A stretch of 64,000 bases of DNA, from positions 1,178,501 through 1,242,500 of the forward strand of contig NZ_CP067420.1 in NCBI RefSeq assembly GCF_016653635.2. Direction: 5' to 3'. Positions 15,358 to 23,771 of the stretch are shown here, in pieces. The stretch is from Skermanella sp. TT6. Lineage in GTDB: Bacteria; Pseudomonadota; Alphaproteobacteria; Azospirillales; Azospirillaceae. Under the pieces are notes generated by a model, which was given only the letters and a program-made list of their open reading frames with translations, had not been told where the DNA came from and searched no databases. Within the stretch, counting starts at the first letter, position 1. Each line of letters starts with the position of its first letter. Made by a program: the position numbers and the translations under genes.

Positions 15358-18300
15358 ATGAAATGCCCTGCCTGCGGCCATCAAGACCAGCGCGGGGATT
15401 TCTATTGTCGGCATTGCGGGACGGCCTTGAGGACCCGGAGCCGGGACGGGGAGGCGCTGCGGCCGGAAGGGCAGCGCCGGCAGATCACGGCCCTGTTCTG
15501 CGACATCGTCGGATCGACCGCCCTGTCGGAGCAGCTGGACCCGGAGGACATGGTCAATGTCATCCGGGCATACCGCGACGCCTGCACCGGTGTGGTCGAG
15601 CGGTTCGACGGCTGGATCGCCCGGCATCTGGGTGACGGCATCCTGATCTATTTCGGGTATCCCGCCGCCCAGGAGGACGACGCCGAGCGGGCGGTTCGCA
15701 CCGGCCTGGGCCTGGTCCGGGCCGTCGCCGGACTGGCGCTGCCGTCGAGGACCGGCCTGCGCGTCCGCGTCGGAATCGCGACGGGCCTGGTGGTCGTGGA
15801 CGATCCGGCCGACCGGTCCGCCCTGGAGGAGCGGATGGTCATCGGAGGCCCGCTCAACCTGGCGGCCCGCCTGCAGACGCTGGCCGAGCCCAATTCGGTG
15901 GTGATCGCGGAGACGACGCGCCGCCTGATCGGCAGGCTGTTCGACTGTGCCGACCTGGGCGACCGGGAATTGAGGGGCTTCGCGAAACCCGTGCGGGTCT
16001 GGCGGGTGGATGGCGAAAGGAACGTCGCGAGCCGTTTCGCCGCCTTTCACGAAGCGGGAGCGACTCCGCTGATCGGCCGTGAGGAGGAGTTCTCGCTGCT
16101 GGCGGACCGCTGGCGCCGGTCGGAGAAGGGCGAAGGCCAGGTGGTGCTGCTCGGCGGAGAACCCGGCATCGGCAAGTCGCGGATGCTCCATGAACTCTCG
16201 CGCAACCTGGATATCCCGCCGGACGGCCGGCTCGAGTTCTCCTGCAGCCCGCAGTTCCGGCATACCGCCTTCTTCCCCGTGATCGAGACGCTTGAGCGGG
16301 AAGCCGGGTTCGCGGCCGACGACGGGCCGGATCGCCGGCTCGACAAGCTGAGGGCCATGCTCGCCCGGTCGGGTTGCCTTGGCGACGACGCGCTGCAGCC
16401 GATCGCGTCCCTGCTGTCGATCCCGTTCGACGATCGGGGCCGGCCGGTCGTCCAGGAGGCCGGCCAGCGCAGGGAACTGATGCTCGAAGCGCTGGCGGCC
16501 CATCTCGCCGGGCTGGCTTTCCGCCGGCCCCTGCTGCTGCAGTTCGAGGACGTGCATGCCGCCGACCCGAGCACCCTGGACCTGCTGACGCTGATCATGG
16601 ATCGCGCCCGGTCGTCGCGGCTGATGGTGATCGTGACGTTCAGGCTGGACTTCGACCCGCCCTGGACGGAGGACGCCCGGCCCAACGTCACCGGCGTCGT
16701 GCTGAAACGGTTCACTCCCGCGCAGTCGGCGATGCTGGTGAACAGCGTCGCCTGTCGCGGAACGCTGCCCGACGGGGTGATCGGCAGGATCATCGGCCGG
16801 GCCGACGGCGTCCCCCTCTTCATCGAGGAACTGACGAAGGCGGTGATCGAAGCCAGCGTTCCCGGCGACGGGAGCGGGCATCCCGGTGTTGCGGCGACGA
16901 CCATTCCCGCCACCCTGCAGGATCTGCTGATGGCCCGCCTCGACCGGCTTGCCCCGGGCAAGGAGGTGGCGCAGATCGGCGCCGTGATCGGGCGGGAGTT
17001 CTCCTACGACATGCTGGCCGCGGTCTCCGACCTGGACGACCGCGCCCTGCGCGATGCCCTGGACCAGCTCACCGGAGGAGGACTCCTGCTGTCCCACGGG
17101 ACCCCGCCCGGGGCGACCTACGGTTTCAAGCACGCGCTGATCCAGGAGACCGCCTATCAGGCGCTGCTGCGCGGCAAGCGGCAGCAGCTGCACGGCCGTA
17201 TCGTCCGGACCCTCGTCGAGCGGTTTCCGGACACCGTCCGGAGCAGGCCCGAACTGGTCGCCCGCCATTACGAGGAATCCGGCCAGTTCCGGGAAGCCGC
17301 CCGGTATCGGCTGATCGCCGGGCAAAGGGCGCTCGCCCAGTCGGGCAGCCTCGAGGCCGTCGAGCAGGTGAACGAAGGGCTGCGACTCCTCGCCGGACTG
17401 CCCGAGGGGGCCGGGCGGGATCGCCTGGAGATCCCGCTTCAGGTCACGCTCGGGGCGGCCCTCGCCGCCACCAGGGGTCTGGCGGCCCCGGAGGTGGGCG
17501 GAGCCTATGCCCGGGCGCGCCGGCTGTGCGAACAGATCGGCGAAAGGGCGCAGCTCCTGACCGTCCTCTACGGCCAGACCGAGTTCCATCTCGGCCGCGC
17601 CGAGCTGAGGCATGCGCTCGCCATCGCCAAGGAGCTGCTGGCCGAGGCCGAGCAGCAGCGGGAAACGCCGGCCCGGCTGACGGGCCACAGCGCCGTCGGC
17701 GTCATTTCCTTCTATCTCGGACAGCTCGAGGCCGCAGGCAGGCATCTGGAACAGGCGATAGCGCTCCACGACCTTCCGCAGAGCCGGTACCTGCCCCTGG
17801 TGCAGCCCTACAACCATCGGATCAAATGCCTCGGCTTCCTGTCCTGGAACCTGTTCAGCCAGGGCTATCCCGACAGGGCCATCGAACGGCAGCGGGAGGC
17901 GCTCACCCGGGCCAGGCTCCTGTCGCACCCGGCCACCCTTGCCTTCGCGCTCGAACAGGCCAGCGACTTCTCCGCCTATGCGGGGGCTCCGGAGCAGGTG
18001 GCCGACCTGACCGGGGAACTGATCGGGCTGGCGTCGGACTGCGGCTTCGCCTCGGCGCTGGCCGCGGGGAGGATCCTCCGGGGATGGGCGCTGGTCCACC
18101 TGGGCCGGATCGCCGAAGGCATGCCGATCATGCAGGAGGGAATGGCGGCATATCGGGCGACCCGCGGCGAACTCGGCATTCCCTTCCATCTCGCCCTGTT
18201 CGCCGAGGCCCTGAGCAAGGCGGGGCGGACGTCCGAAGGGCTGGTGCTCATCGACGAGGCGATCGAGCGGGCGGAGCGCTGGGAACTCGGGTCGCAGGCG

Positions 18301-18570
18301 GAGCTGCAGTGGCGCCGGGGCGAGCTGCTGATCGCGGCCGACCAGGTCGCCGCGGCCGAAGCGGCCCTGCGCCGGGGGCTTGACATCGCCCGCCGGCAGA
18401 ACGCCCGGATGCGCGAACTCAGGGCCGCGACCAGTCTCGCCCGCCTATGGCAGCGCCGGGGCCGATGCCGGGAGGCGCGGGAGCTCCTGGAGCCGATCTA
18501 TTCGTGGTTCCGGGAAGGGCTGGATACCCGCGACCTGAAGAACGCCCGGGCGGTCCTGTCCCGGGCGTGA
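15358..18570 (+). CDS. Zinc-ribbon / class III nucleotide cyclase / AAA ATPase / TPR regulator
   Basis: A 1070-residue multidomain signalling protein. ATG 15358 is chosen because the zinc ribbon starts at once (Cys3, Cys6, Cys17, Cys20); an in-frame ATG at 15271 is possible. Residues about 40-200 form a class III adenylate/guanylate cyclase domain, with metal Asp in TALFCDIVGST near 49 and GDGILIYFGYP near 95. A P-loop ATPase follows (GGEPGIGKSRML near 266; LLLQFEDVHAADPSTLDLL as Walker B), then LuxR/AfsR-type TPR-like repeats to the end. Proteins of this layout are common in rhizobia and relatives but poorly studied. Product (cAMP or cGMP) and trigger are unknown. It stands alone. Confidence 0.85.
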   Translation: MKCPACGHQDQRGDFYCRHCGTALRTRSRDGEALRPEGQRRQITALFCDIVGSTALSEQLDPEDMVNVIRAYRDACTGVVERFDGWIARHLGDGILIYFGYPAAQEDDAERAVRTGLGLVRAVAGLALPSRTGLRVRVGIATGLVVVDDPADRSALEERMVIGGPLNLAARLQTLAEPNSVVIAETTRRLIGRLFDCADLGDRELRGFAKPVRVWRVDGERNVASRFAAFHEAGATPLIGREEEFSLLADRWRRSEKGEGQVVLLGGEPGIGKSRMLHELSRNLDIPPDGRLEFSCSPQFRHTAFFPVIETLEREAGFAADDGPDRRLDKLRAMLARSGCLGDDALQPIASLLSIPFDDRGRPVVQEAGQRRELMLEALAAHLAGLAFRRPLLLQFEDVHAADPSTLDLLTLIMDRARSSRLMVIVTFRLDFDPPWTEDARPNVTGVVLKRFTPAQSAMLVNSVACRGTLPDGVIGRIIGRADGVPLFIEELTKAVIEASVPGDGSGHPGVAATTIPATLQDLLMARLDRLAPGKEVAQIGAVIGREFSYDMLAAVSDLDDRALRDALDQLTGGGLLLSHGTPPGATYGFKHALIQETAYQALLRGKRQQLHGRIVRTLVERFPDTVRSRPELVARHYEESGQFREAARYRLIAGQRALAQSGSLEAVEQVNEGLRLLAGLPEGAGRDRLEIPLQVTLGAALAATRGLAAPEVGGAYARARRLCEQIGERAQLLTVLYGQTEFHLGRAELRHALAIAKELLAEAEQQRETPARLTGHSAVGVISFYLGQLEAAGRHLEQAIALHDLPQSRYLPLVQPYNHRIKCLGFLSWNLFSQGYPDRAIERQREALTRARLLSHPATLAFALEQASDFSAYAGAPEQVADLTGELIGLASDCGFASALAAGRILRGWALVHLGRIAEGMPIMQEGMAAYRATRGELGIPFHLALFAEALSKAGRTSEGLVLIDEAIERAERWELGSQAELQWRRGELLIAADQVAAAEAALRRGLDIARRQNARMRELRAATSLARLWQRRGRCREARELLEPIYSWFREGLDTRDLKNARAVLSRA

Positions 18571-18720
18571 CGGCGGCCGGATCCGACCCGCGCGGAGCCG
18601 AAAACGACGAGGGGGCGCGGCAAACGGGGTATGACGTCACCTCGCGCGAGACCGGACGGCCCGGATGCGGTTATGCTAGGCGGATTATCGGTCGTTCCGG
18701 CTCATTGAAGAGGTGTCATC

Positions 18721-18819
18721 ATGGGATTGCTGTTCGCGCTCGTCCTTATTGGTGTTCCCACCGTGGTCGCGTTCCTGGATATGATGAGATCCGAGAAAAC
18801 CGGCGCGGCTCACCACTGA
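18721..18819 (+). CDS. 32-residue membrane peptide
   Basis: The ATG at 18721 opens a 32-codon frame: MGLLFALVLIGVPTVVAFLD, then MMRSEKTGAAHH. It has one hydrophobic segment of about 18 residues followed by a charged tail, as in many small membrane proteins. GAAGAGGT sits about seven bases upstream as a ribosome site. The 3' end overlaps by ten bases the end of the convergent TspO-like gene. Too short for homology by eye; the ribosome site and transmembrane pattern are the only support. Confidence 0.5.
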   Translation: MGLLFALVLIGVPTVVAFLDMMRSEKTGAAHH

Positions 18820-19385
18820 GTCCGCGCCGACCGGACCGGCCTCCGCCGCCCTGGCGGACGCCGGCCCGCGTCGCGGCCGTCGAGATCCCTGTTCCGCTCG
18901 CGCAGATCCTCCGTCATGACGCCGCCGAACAGGCTCCAGGCGGCGAAGGGCACTCCCAGGGCGGCGGCGACGCCGTCCACCCGTGATGCCCGTTCCACGT
19001 AGCCGGCGGCTCCGGCGACCAGGACGGCGCTGTCGATGACGGCGCCGGTGATGTCGCGCTGGCCGAAAAAGATCTTCGCCCACCCGCTCATGACGGCGGT
19101 GTCCAGCGCCCATAATGCCAGCGCGGCATCGCGCTCGGGGCTGGGCGGCGACCGCATGAGCCGGTAGGCGCCGATCCCCTGCAGCGTGCTGAGCACGGGC
19201 CAGGCCGCCCCGAAAACGGGGTCCGGCGGCTTGTAGGAGGGCTTCTCCAGGCTGTCATACCAGTCCCGGATGTCGGGATGGGTGGGGTCGGGGCTGTAGC
19301 GCCGGCTGAACAGCCCGCTCAGCGCCAGCGCGCCGCCTACGGCCAGGGCCGCCATGCCGGGTGAGAGGGTCCGTCGCGTACCCAT
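18810..19385 (-). CDS. TspO/MBR family membrane protein
   Basis: A 191-residue multi-spanning protein with the TspO signature WYDSLEKPSYKPPDPVFGAA followed by W and a short run to GIGAYRL. Later segments (WAKIFFGQRDITGAVIDSAV; VPFAAWSLFGGVMTEDLRERN) fit the third to fifth helices of the family. TspO proteins bind tetrapyrroles and cholesterol-like ligands and act in oxidative or light-stress regulation. The C-terminal 30 residues are Arg-rich and unlike the family. The ATG at 19385 has GGAG eight bases upstream. Single gene, convergent with the small peptide. Confidence 0.8.
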   Translation of the reverse strand: MGTRRTLSPGMAALAVGGALALSGLFSRRYSPDPTHPDIRDWYDSLEKPSYKPPDPVFGAAWPVLSTLQGIGAYRLMRSPPSPERDAALALWALDTAVMSGWAKIFFGQRDITGAVIDSAVLVAGAAGYVERASRVDGVAAALGVPFAAWSLFGGVMTEDLRERNRDLDGRDAGRRPPGRRRPVRSARTQW

Positions 19386-19454
19386 TGCCGAGACTCCGCA
19401 GATCGTGGTCCGGCGAAGGCAACAGGACCCGTCCGGGTTTGGTTCCGGCCGGCG

Positions 19455-20576
19455 CTATGCCTGCCCGGCGACCTTCCGGGGCAGCGCCGGATCCGGTCCG
19501 CCGGGTCCGGCGGAGGGCGACGGGCTTCCGGAGGGCTGGGCCGCCAGGAAGATGCGGCGCAGGTCGATGGTCGACCGCTGGCCGATATGGCTCCAGTTCC
19601 CGGTCAGCCAGGCGTCGGCCGCGTCCTGGCCGAGCGACTTGAGATGGAGCAGGAAATCCAGCTCGGCGTTCATCTTGCTGGTGGCGCCGAGTGCCCGCAT
19701 GCGTTCCTCGTCGCCGATCATGTGGATGTTCATCCGCTTCAGCCGGCTGCTCGATCCACCCTCGATGTCCTCCTCGATCAGCCGCTGCACGAAGGCGATG
19801 GCCCGCATCTCCGCCATGAGCGACGCGTTGAAGCTGATCTCGTTGACCCGGTTCATGATCTCGATGGACGTGCGGGGGGTGCCCTTGCGGACCAGGGGAT
19901 TGATCTGCACGACCGCGACGTCGCGGCTGTCGCAGTGGTAGATCAGCGGCCAGATCACCGGGTTGCCCATATAGCCGCCGTCCCAGTAGGGCACGCCGTC
20001 GATCTCGATCGCCTGGAAGGTGAAGGGCAGGCAGGCCGAGGCCAGCAGCACGTCCAGCGTGACCTCGTGCCGCCAGAAGACGCGGGCCCGGCCGGTCTCG
20101 ACGTTGGTCGCGGCGATGAACAGCTTGATGCCCGAACAGCCCTGGATGTCCCGCTCGTCGATCAGTTCGCTCAGCACGGTGCGCAGCGGGTTGAGGCCGA
20201 GCGGATTGCTCTGGTACGGCGACAGCAGGTGCTGGAACCAGGCGAGCACCCTGGTGGCCGGCGCATGGTCCAGGTTCCACCGGCCGAGCAGGCGGTCCGC
20301 CAGGCTGCGCCGGATCGGGTTGAAGTGCGACAGCTCGGAGGTCCTGCGCCAGAACTGGTCCAGGGTCGCCTTCGCTCCCGCGCGTCCGCCCCGCGTCCAG
20401 CCCTGGGCAAGCGCCGCCGCGTTCATGGCGCCGGCGCTGGTCCCGCTGATTCCCTCGATGACCAGGCGCTTCTCGTCCAGCAGGCGGTCGAGGACGCCCC
20501 AGGTGAAGGCGCCGTGGCTGCCTCCGCCCTGGAGCGCCAGGTTGATGGTCTTGGTGGCGTATGCCTCGGGTTTCAT
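19455..20576 (-). CDS. Patatin-like phospholipase
   Basis: A 373-residue protein beginning MKPEAYATKTINLALQGGGS behind GGGGAGATC. The patatin elements are complete: oxyanion loop GGGSHGAF (residues 17-24), nucleophile Ser47 in GTSAG, and catalytic Asp near 198 in DGGYMGNP. Such enzymes hydrolyse acyl esters of phospholipids or neutral lipids. There is no signal peptide, so the protein is cytoplasmic or delivered another way. The C-terminal tail is Pro/Gly/Ser-rich. The longer frame to 20834 lies inside the upstream ferritin-like gene and is not used. It follows that gene by 73 bases on the same strand. Confidence 0.88.
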   Translation of the reverse strand: MKPEAYATKTINLALQGGGSHGAFTWGVLDRLLDEKRLVIEGISGTSAGAMNAAALAQGWTRGGRAGAKATLDQFWRRTSELSHFNPIRRSLADRLLGRWNLDHAPATRVLAWFQHLLSPYQSNPLGLNPLRTVLSELIDERDIQGCSGIKLFIAATNVETGRARVFWRHEVTLDVLLASACLPFTFQAIEIDGVPYWDGGYMGNPVIWPLIYHCDSRDVAVVQINPLVRKGTPRTSIEIMNRVNEISFNASLMAEMRAIAFVQRLIEEDIEGGSSSRLKRMNIHMIGDEERMRALGATSKMNAELDFLLHLKSLGQDAADAWLTGNWSHIGQRSTIDLRRIFLAAQPSGSPSPSAGPGGPDPALPRKVAGQA

Positions 20577-20649
20577 GCGGATCTCCCCTTGCGCCGGGAT
20601 ATTCCTATGCTGCGCCGCCCAAAGGCAAGCCCCCGGAGGCGGTCCGATG

Positions 20650-22011
20650 TCACCTTCGCGTGCCGAAGCCGGCGAGGACGACGTCGCCCTGGATCGCCGC
20701 GATGGTATCCGCGTGGACGTCCCACGGGAAGTCGCCCGGCAGGTCCGGCCCGAGGGAGCGGGCGACATCCTGCGCCTCCCGGACCAGCCGCAGGATCGCC
20801 AGCCGCGACAGGGCGCCGTCGGTGCCGGGCGCATAGCCCATGCTCAGCGCGTCGAAGGGCAGGGCGGCGCCCCGGGCGCCCAGGGTCCGGGCGATCGGCA
20901 GCATGGCGCCGACCATGTGCGCCCTGGCGCGCTCGACCGCCCAGTCGCCGCCTTCGCGGTAGTGGTTGTCCAGGAGGCACAGGACCGTCCAGTACTCGAG
21001 GTTCCCGAGCCAGGCGATGCGCAACGCGGTCCCGTCCATGATCTGCCCGGGATGCCCGATGAACGCGGAGGGATCGACCGCGATATCGAAGGCCGGATAA
21101 CGGGGATCGCTCCTGGGCAGGTCCCAGGCATTCCCCGTTCCGCCCATGGCCGCGGCCAAGCCTTCGTGCCGGCCCGTGAAGAGCTTGCGGAAGAAAAGAT
21201 AATGGTCGATTTCGCCCTCGTCCTTGATCGCTTCGAAGGCGGCGGCCCAGCCGTCGAAATCGACATGCTTCGGGGCGGAGCCGGACTGCCTCAGCTCCCC
21301 GACGAGGGCGATGATCTGCTCGTAGAGGCTGCCGACATGGTTGGGCCGCCGCTCCGTGCCCAGCGCCGCGAACACCTCGTCGATGAAACGGGCATCCTCC
21401 GGGCCGGCACCGGTCCTGTCGAGCGCGTCGGGAGGCGCTTCGGTATAGACGTATTTCGCCAGGCTGTGCCGGCTGAGCGGCTCCAGATGGAAGGCGAAGG
21501 GATAGATCGCCGGCTCGTAGGGGAAATCCTGCCGCTCCAGGTGGGGGCAGGAGCCGATCGCGACCAGGAAGCGGTTGACCGCTCCCAGGTGCTGCATCTC
21601 CTGGACCGCGACCCCGAGCAGATCGTCGGCATTGGGGGCTCCGTATCCGGCGATGGCGGCATAGGCCGGCTTGAGCGAGAAGGCGGCGTACAGGTACTGG
21701 ACCATCAGGGCATGCTCGACTTCGGCGGCTTCGCGCAGGAGCCGGACGAGTTCCAGCCAGGGATCGGCGAATTCCCGGACGATCGGACGCACGGTGCCGT
21801 CCCCGGAGCCCGGCACCGAGGGAGCCGTGCCGGGACCCAGGGTGGCCGCGGCGAGCGGGCCGCCGTGGGCGGCCAGGACGGAGGCCGCCGGAAGGGCGAC
21901 CGCCTGGACCGCGACCGTTCGCAGGAACGTGCGTCTGGTGGCGTCGGGCAATCCGTCGACGGATCGGACCGCGCCTGACTTCAGGCGCGCGCGCTTGCCG
22001 TATTCGTGCAT
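20650..22011 (-). CDS. Tat-exported ferritin-like (VioB / iminophenyl-pyruvate dimer synthase type domain) protein
   Basis: A 453-residue protein with a twin-arginine signal (RRTFLRTVAVQAVALPAASV, Arg26-Arg27), suggesting folded export with a metal cofactor. The ferritin-like domain appears at about residues 85-330: EAAEVEHALMVQYLYAAFSL and AVQEMQHLGAVNRFLVAIG supply E-x-x-H type di-metal ligands, followed by FPYEP. This domain is known from VioB and related oxidative-coupling enzymes. The ATG at 22011 is preceded by AGGAGC. No pigment biosynthesis genes lie nearby. Domain family is fairly sure; reaction unknown. Confidence 0.78.
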   Translation of the reverse strand: MHEYGKRARLKSGAVRSVDGLPDATRRTFLRTVAVQAVALPAASVLAAHGGPLAAATLGPGTAPSVPGSGDGTVRPIVREFADPWLELVRLLREAAEVEHALMVQYLYAAFSLKPAYAAIAGYGAPNADDLLGVAVQEMQHLGAVNRFLVAIGSCPHLERQDFPYEPAIYPFAFHLEPLSRHSLAKYVYTEAPPDALDRTGAGPEDARFIDEVFAALGTERRPNHVGSLYEQIIALVGELRQSGSAPKHVDFDGWAAAFEAIKDEGEIDHYLFFRKLFTGRHEGLAAAMGGTGNAWDLPRSDPRYPAFDIAVDPSAFIGHPGQIMDGTALRIAWLGNLEYWTVLCLLDNHYREGGDWAVERARAHMVGAMLPIARTLGARGAALPFDALSMGYAPGTDGALSRLAILRLVREAQDVARSLGPDLPGDFPWDVHADTIAAIQGDVVLAGFGTRR

Positions 22012-22534
22012 GGTCGGCTCCTATCGAGAGGTGTCCGGGTCAGGAAAGATCCCGGAAATCCGGTGCGATGGCCGAGGCTACAAAGATGAGATCTGGCTCA
22101 CAGTGATCCGGTTCACATGTTTGTCGTGGAAATCCAACGTATCGGTGCAGCAACTAAAGAGAACGCTTGTATATTGGTGTATTTAGAAGTCATCTTTATT
22201 CACGGTATCCTTGTGAGGGTACGGTTTTCATTCATGTGAAACCGCCTCGCGATCTCTCCGGTGTCGGAGGGTTGATGGACCTGCACGCCCTGGCCTGGAG
22301 CTGTACCCGATCCGAAGCGTTGCGCCGTGGGCGCAACCTACCATCGTCGGCCGATATCGCCTTCGCACCGTATCGAGCCGTAGGTTGCGCCCATGGCGCA
22401 ACACGGTGCGGCGAGTGGGGCGGCAGGCCGCGAGGACCGAAGCGGTTCCACCTGATCGGTTACCGCCGTAAAGTGCGGGAACCGCCCGCAAGGCCCCGCC
22501 GCCGGGCCTGAAGTTCCGTGGAAGGAGTCGAGCG
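22012..22534. promoter_or_regulatory. Intergenic region with AT-rich segment and repeat copy 3
   Basis: There are 523 bases between divergent genes. Positions about 22080-22240 are markedly AT-rich for this genome and likely hold the promoter of the ferritin-like gene. An imperfect hairpin, CGGTTTTCA against GTGAAACCG, lies near 22222-22245. Palindromic element copy 3 sits at 22319-22402. No gene is credible here. Confidence 0.5.
22319..22402. repeat. 84-bp palindromic element, copy 3
   Basis: Arms at 22319-22342 and 22379-22402 enclose a 36-bp centre that has diverged from the other copies. The left arm has two differences (GTG for ATG in its middle and a final C). Flanks GATCCGAAGC and GGTGCGGCGAGTGGGGCGGC are shared with other copies, and ACCTGATCGG near 22450 may mark an outer repeat. 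Confidence 0.88.
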
Positions 22535-23629
22535 ATGGACGGCGAGCGCGATGTCGTGGTGATCGGCGGCGGGCAGTCCGGCTTGGCTGTCGGGTATTTC
22601 CTGCGCCGGACGGGATTGTCCTTCGTCATCCTCGACGGGGAGGATGGCGCGGGCGGTGCGTGGCGGCATGGCTGGGAGTCGCTGCGCCTGTTCTCCCCGG
22701 CGCAGTGGAGTTCCCTTCCCGGGTGGCCGATGCCGCCCACGGGAGAGGAGTATCCGCGCCGCGACCATGTGATCGATTACTTGGCGCGCTATGAGGCCCG
22801 CTACGGCTTTCCCGTCGTCCGTCCCGCAGGGGTGGAGACGGTGGTCCGGGCCGGCGACGGCCTGCTGGTCCGCACCGACCGCGGCGACTGGCGGGCCCGG
22901 GCGGTGGTGAGCGCCACCGGAACCTGGCGCCGGCCTTTCTTTCCGGATTATCCCGGGCGGAACGAGTACGGGGGCCGGCAGGTGCATTCGGCGGAATACC
23001 GCGTCCCGGACGACTTCGCCGGCCTCACCGTCCTGATCGTCGGCGGCGGCAATTCAGGCGCGCAGATCCTGGCGGAAGTCTCGAAGGTGGCGCGGACGCT
23101 CTGGGTGACGATCGACCCGCCGTCGTTCCTGCCCGACGATGTGGACGGGCGGGTCCTGTTCGAGCGCGCCACGGAGCGCTGGCGGGCCTTGCGGGAAGGG
23201 CGGACGGTGGAAACGCCGAAGGGAGGGCTGGGCGACATCGTCATGGTGCCGCCGGTCCGCGAGGCACGGGACCGCGGCGTATTGACGTCGGCGCGGCCGT
23301 TCGTGCGGTTCACCGAGTCGGGCGTGGTATGGCGTGACGGTACCGAAACGCAGGCGGATGCGGTGATCTGGTGCACCGGGTTCCGGCCGGCCCTGGACCC
23401 GTTGAAAGGTCTCGGCGTCGTCGAGGCGGACGGCAGGGTCCGCGTCGACGGCACGCGGTCCACGGGCGAACCGCGCCTTTGGCTGGTCGGCTACGGCGAG
23501 TGGACCGGGATCGCTTCGGCGACGCTGATCGGCGTCATGCGGACCGCCCGTGAGACCGCGAGGCAGATCGAGACCGCGCTCGAACGGCAGGCGGTCCAAG
23601 GATCTCGCGATTCCGCGCAAAATCGTTAG
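22535..23629 (+). CDS. FAD/NAD(P)-binding flavoprotein monooxygenase, ArsO-like
   Basis: A 364-residue flavoprotein with FAD motif [19 protein letters not shown] at the N-terminus and NADPH motif [17 protein letters not shown] near residue 170. Between them, [19 protein letters not shown] and [15 protein letters not shown] are typical of ArsO/CzcO-type putative monooxygenases. The ATG at 22535 follows GGAAGGAG. ArsO proteins often sit in arsenic operons, but no arsenic gene is adjacent here. The substrate is unknown. Single-gene unit. Confidence 0.82.
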   Translation: MDGERDVVVIGGGQSGLAVGYFLRRTGLSFVILDGEDGAGGAWRHGWESLRLFSPAQWSSLPGWPMPPTGEEYPRRDHVIDYLARYEARYGFPVVRPAGVETVVRAGDGLLVRTDRGDWRARAVVSATGTWRRPFFPDYPGRNEYGGRQVHSAEYRVPDDFAGLTVLIVGGGNSGAQILAEVSKVARTLWVTIDPPSFLPDDVDGRVLFERATERWRALREGRTVETPKGGLGDIVMVPPVREARDRGVLTSARPFVRFTESGVVWRDGTETQADAVIWCTGFRPALDPLKGLGVVEADGRVRVDGTRSTGEPRLWLVGYGEWTGIASATLIGVMRTARETARQIETALERQAVQGSRDSAQNR

Positions 23630-23771
23630 AAATTCATAGCAATATATGTTCGTGTTACCGTGACTTTGTTTATTTGCTTGGGAGAGGATCCGTGGCCTGG
23701 CTTGCGCCGCGTTATCAAATCTTCAAGACCTGGGCAGCACACTCGCCGAAGATCTTTTCGCGAGTAGTTTC

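Noticed and set aside
15160-18189. A 1009-codon open frame on the minus strand
   Set aside because: Antisense to the cyclase gene, which has clear domains in its own frame.
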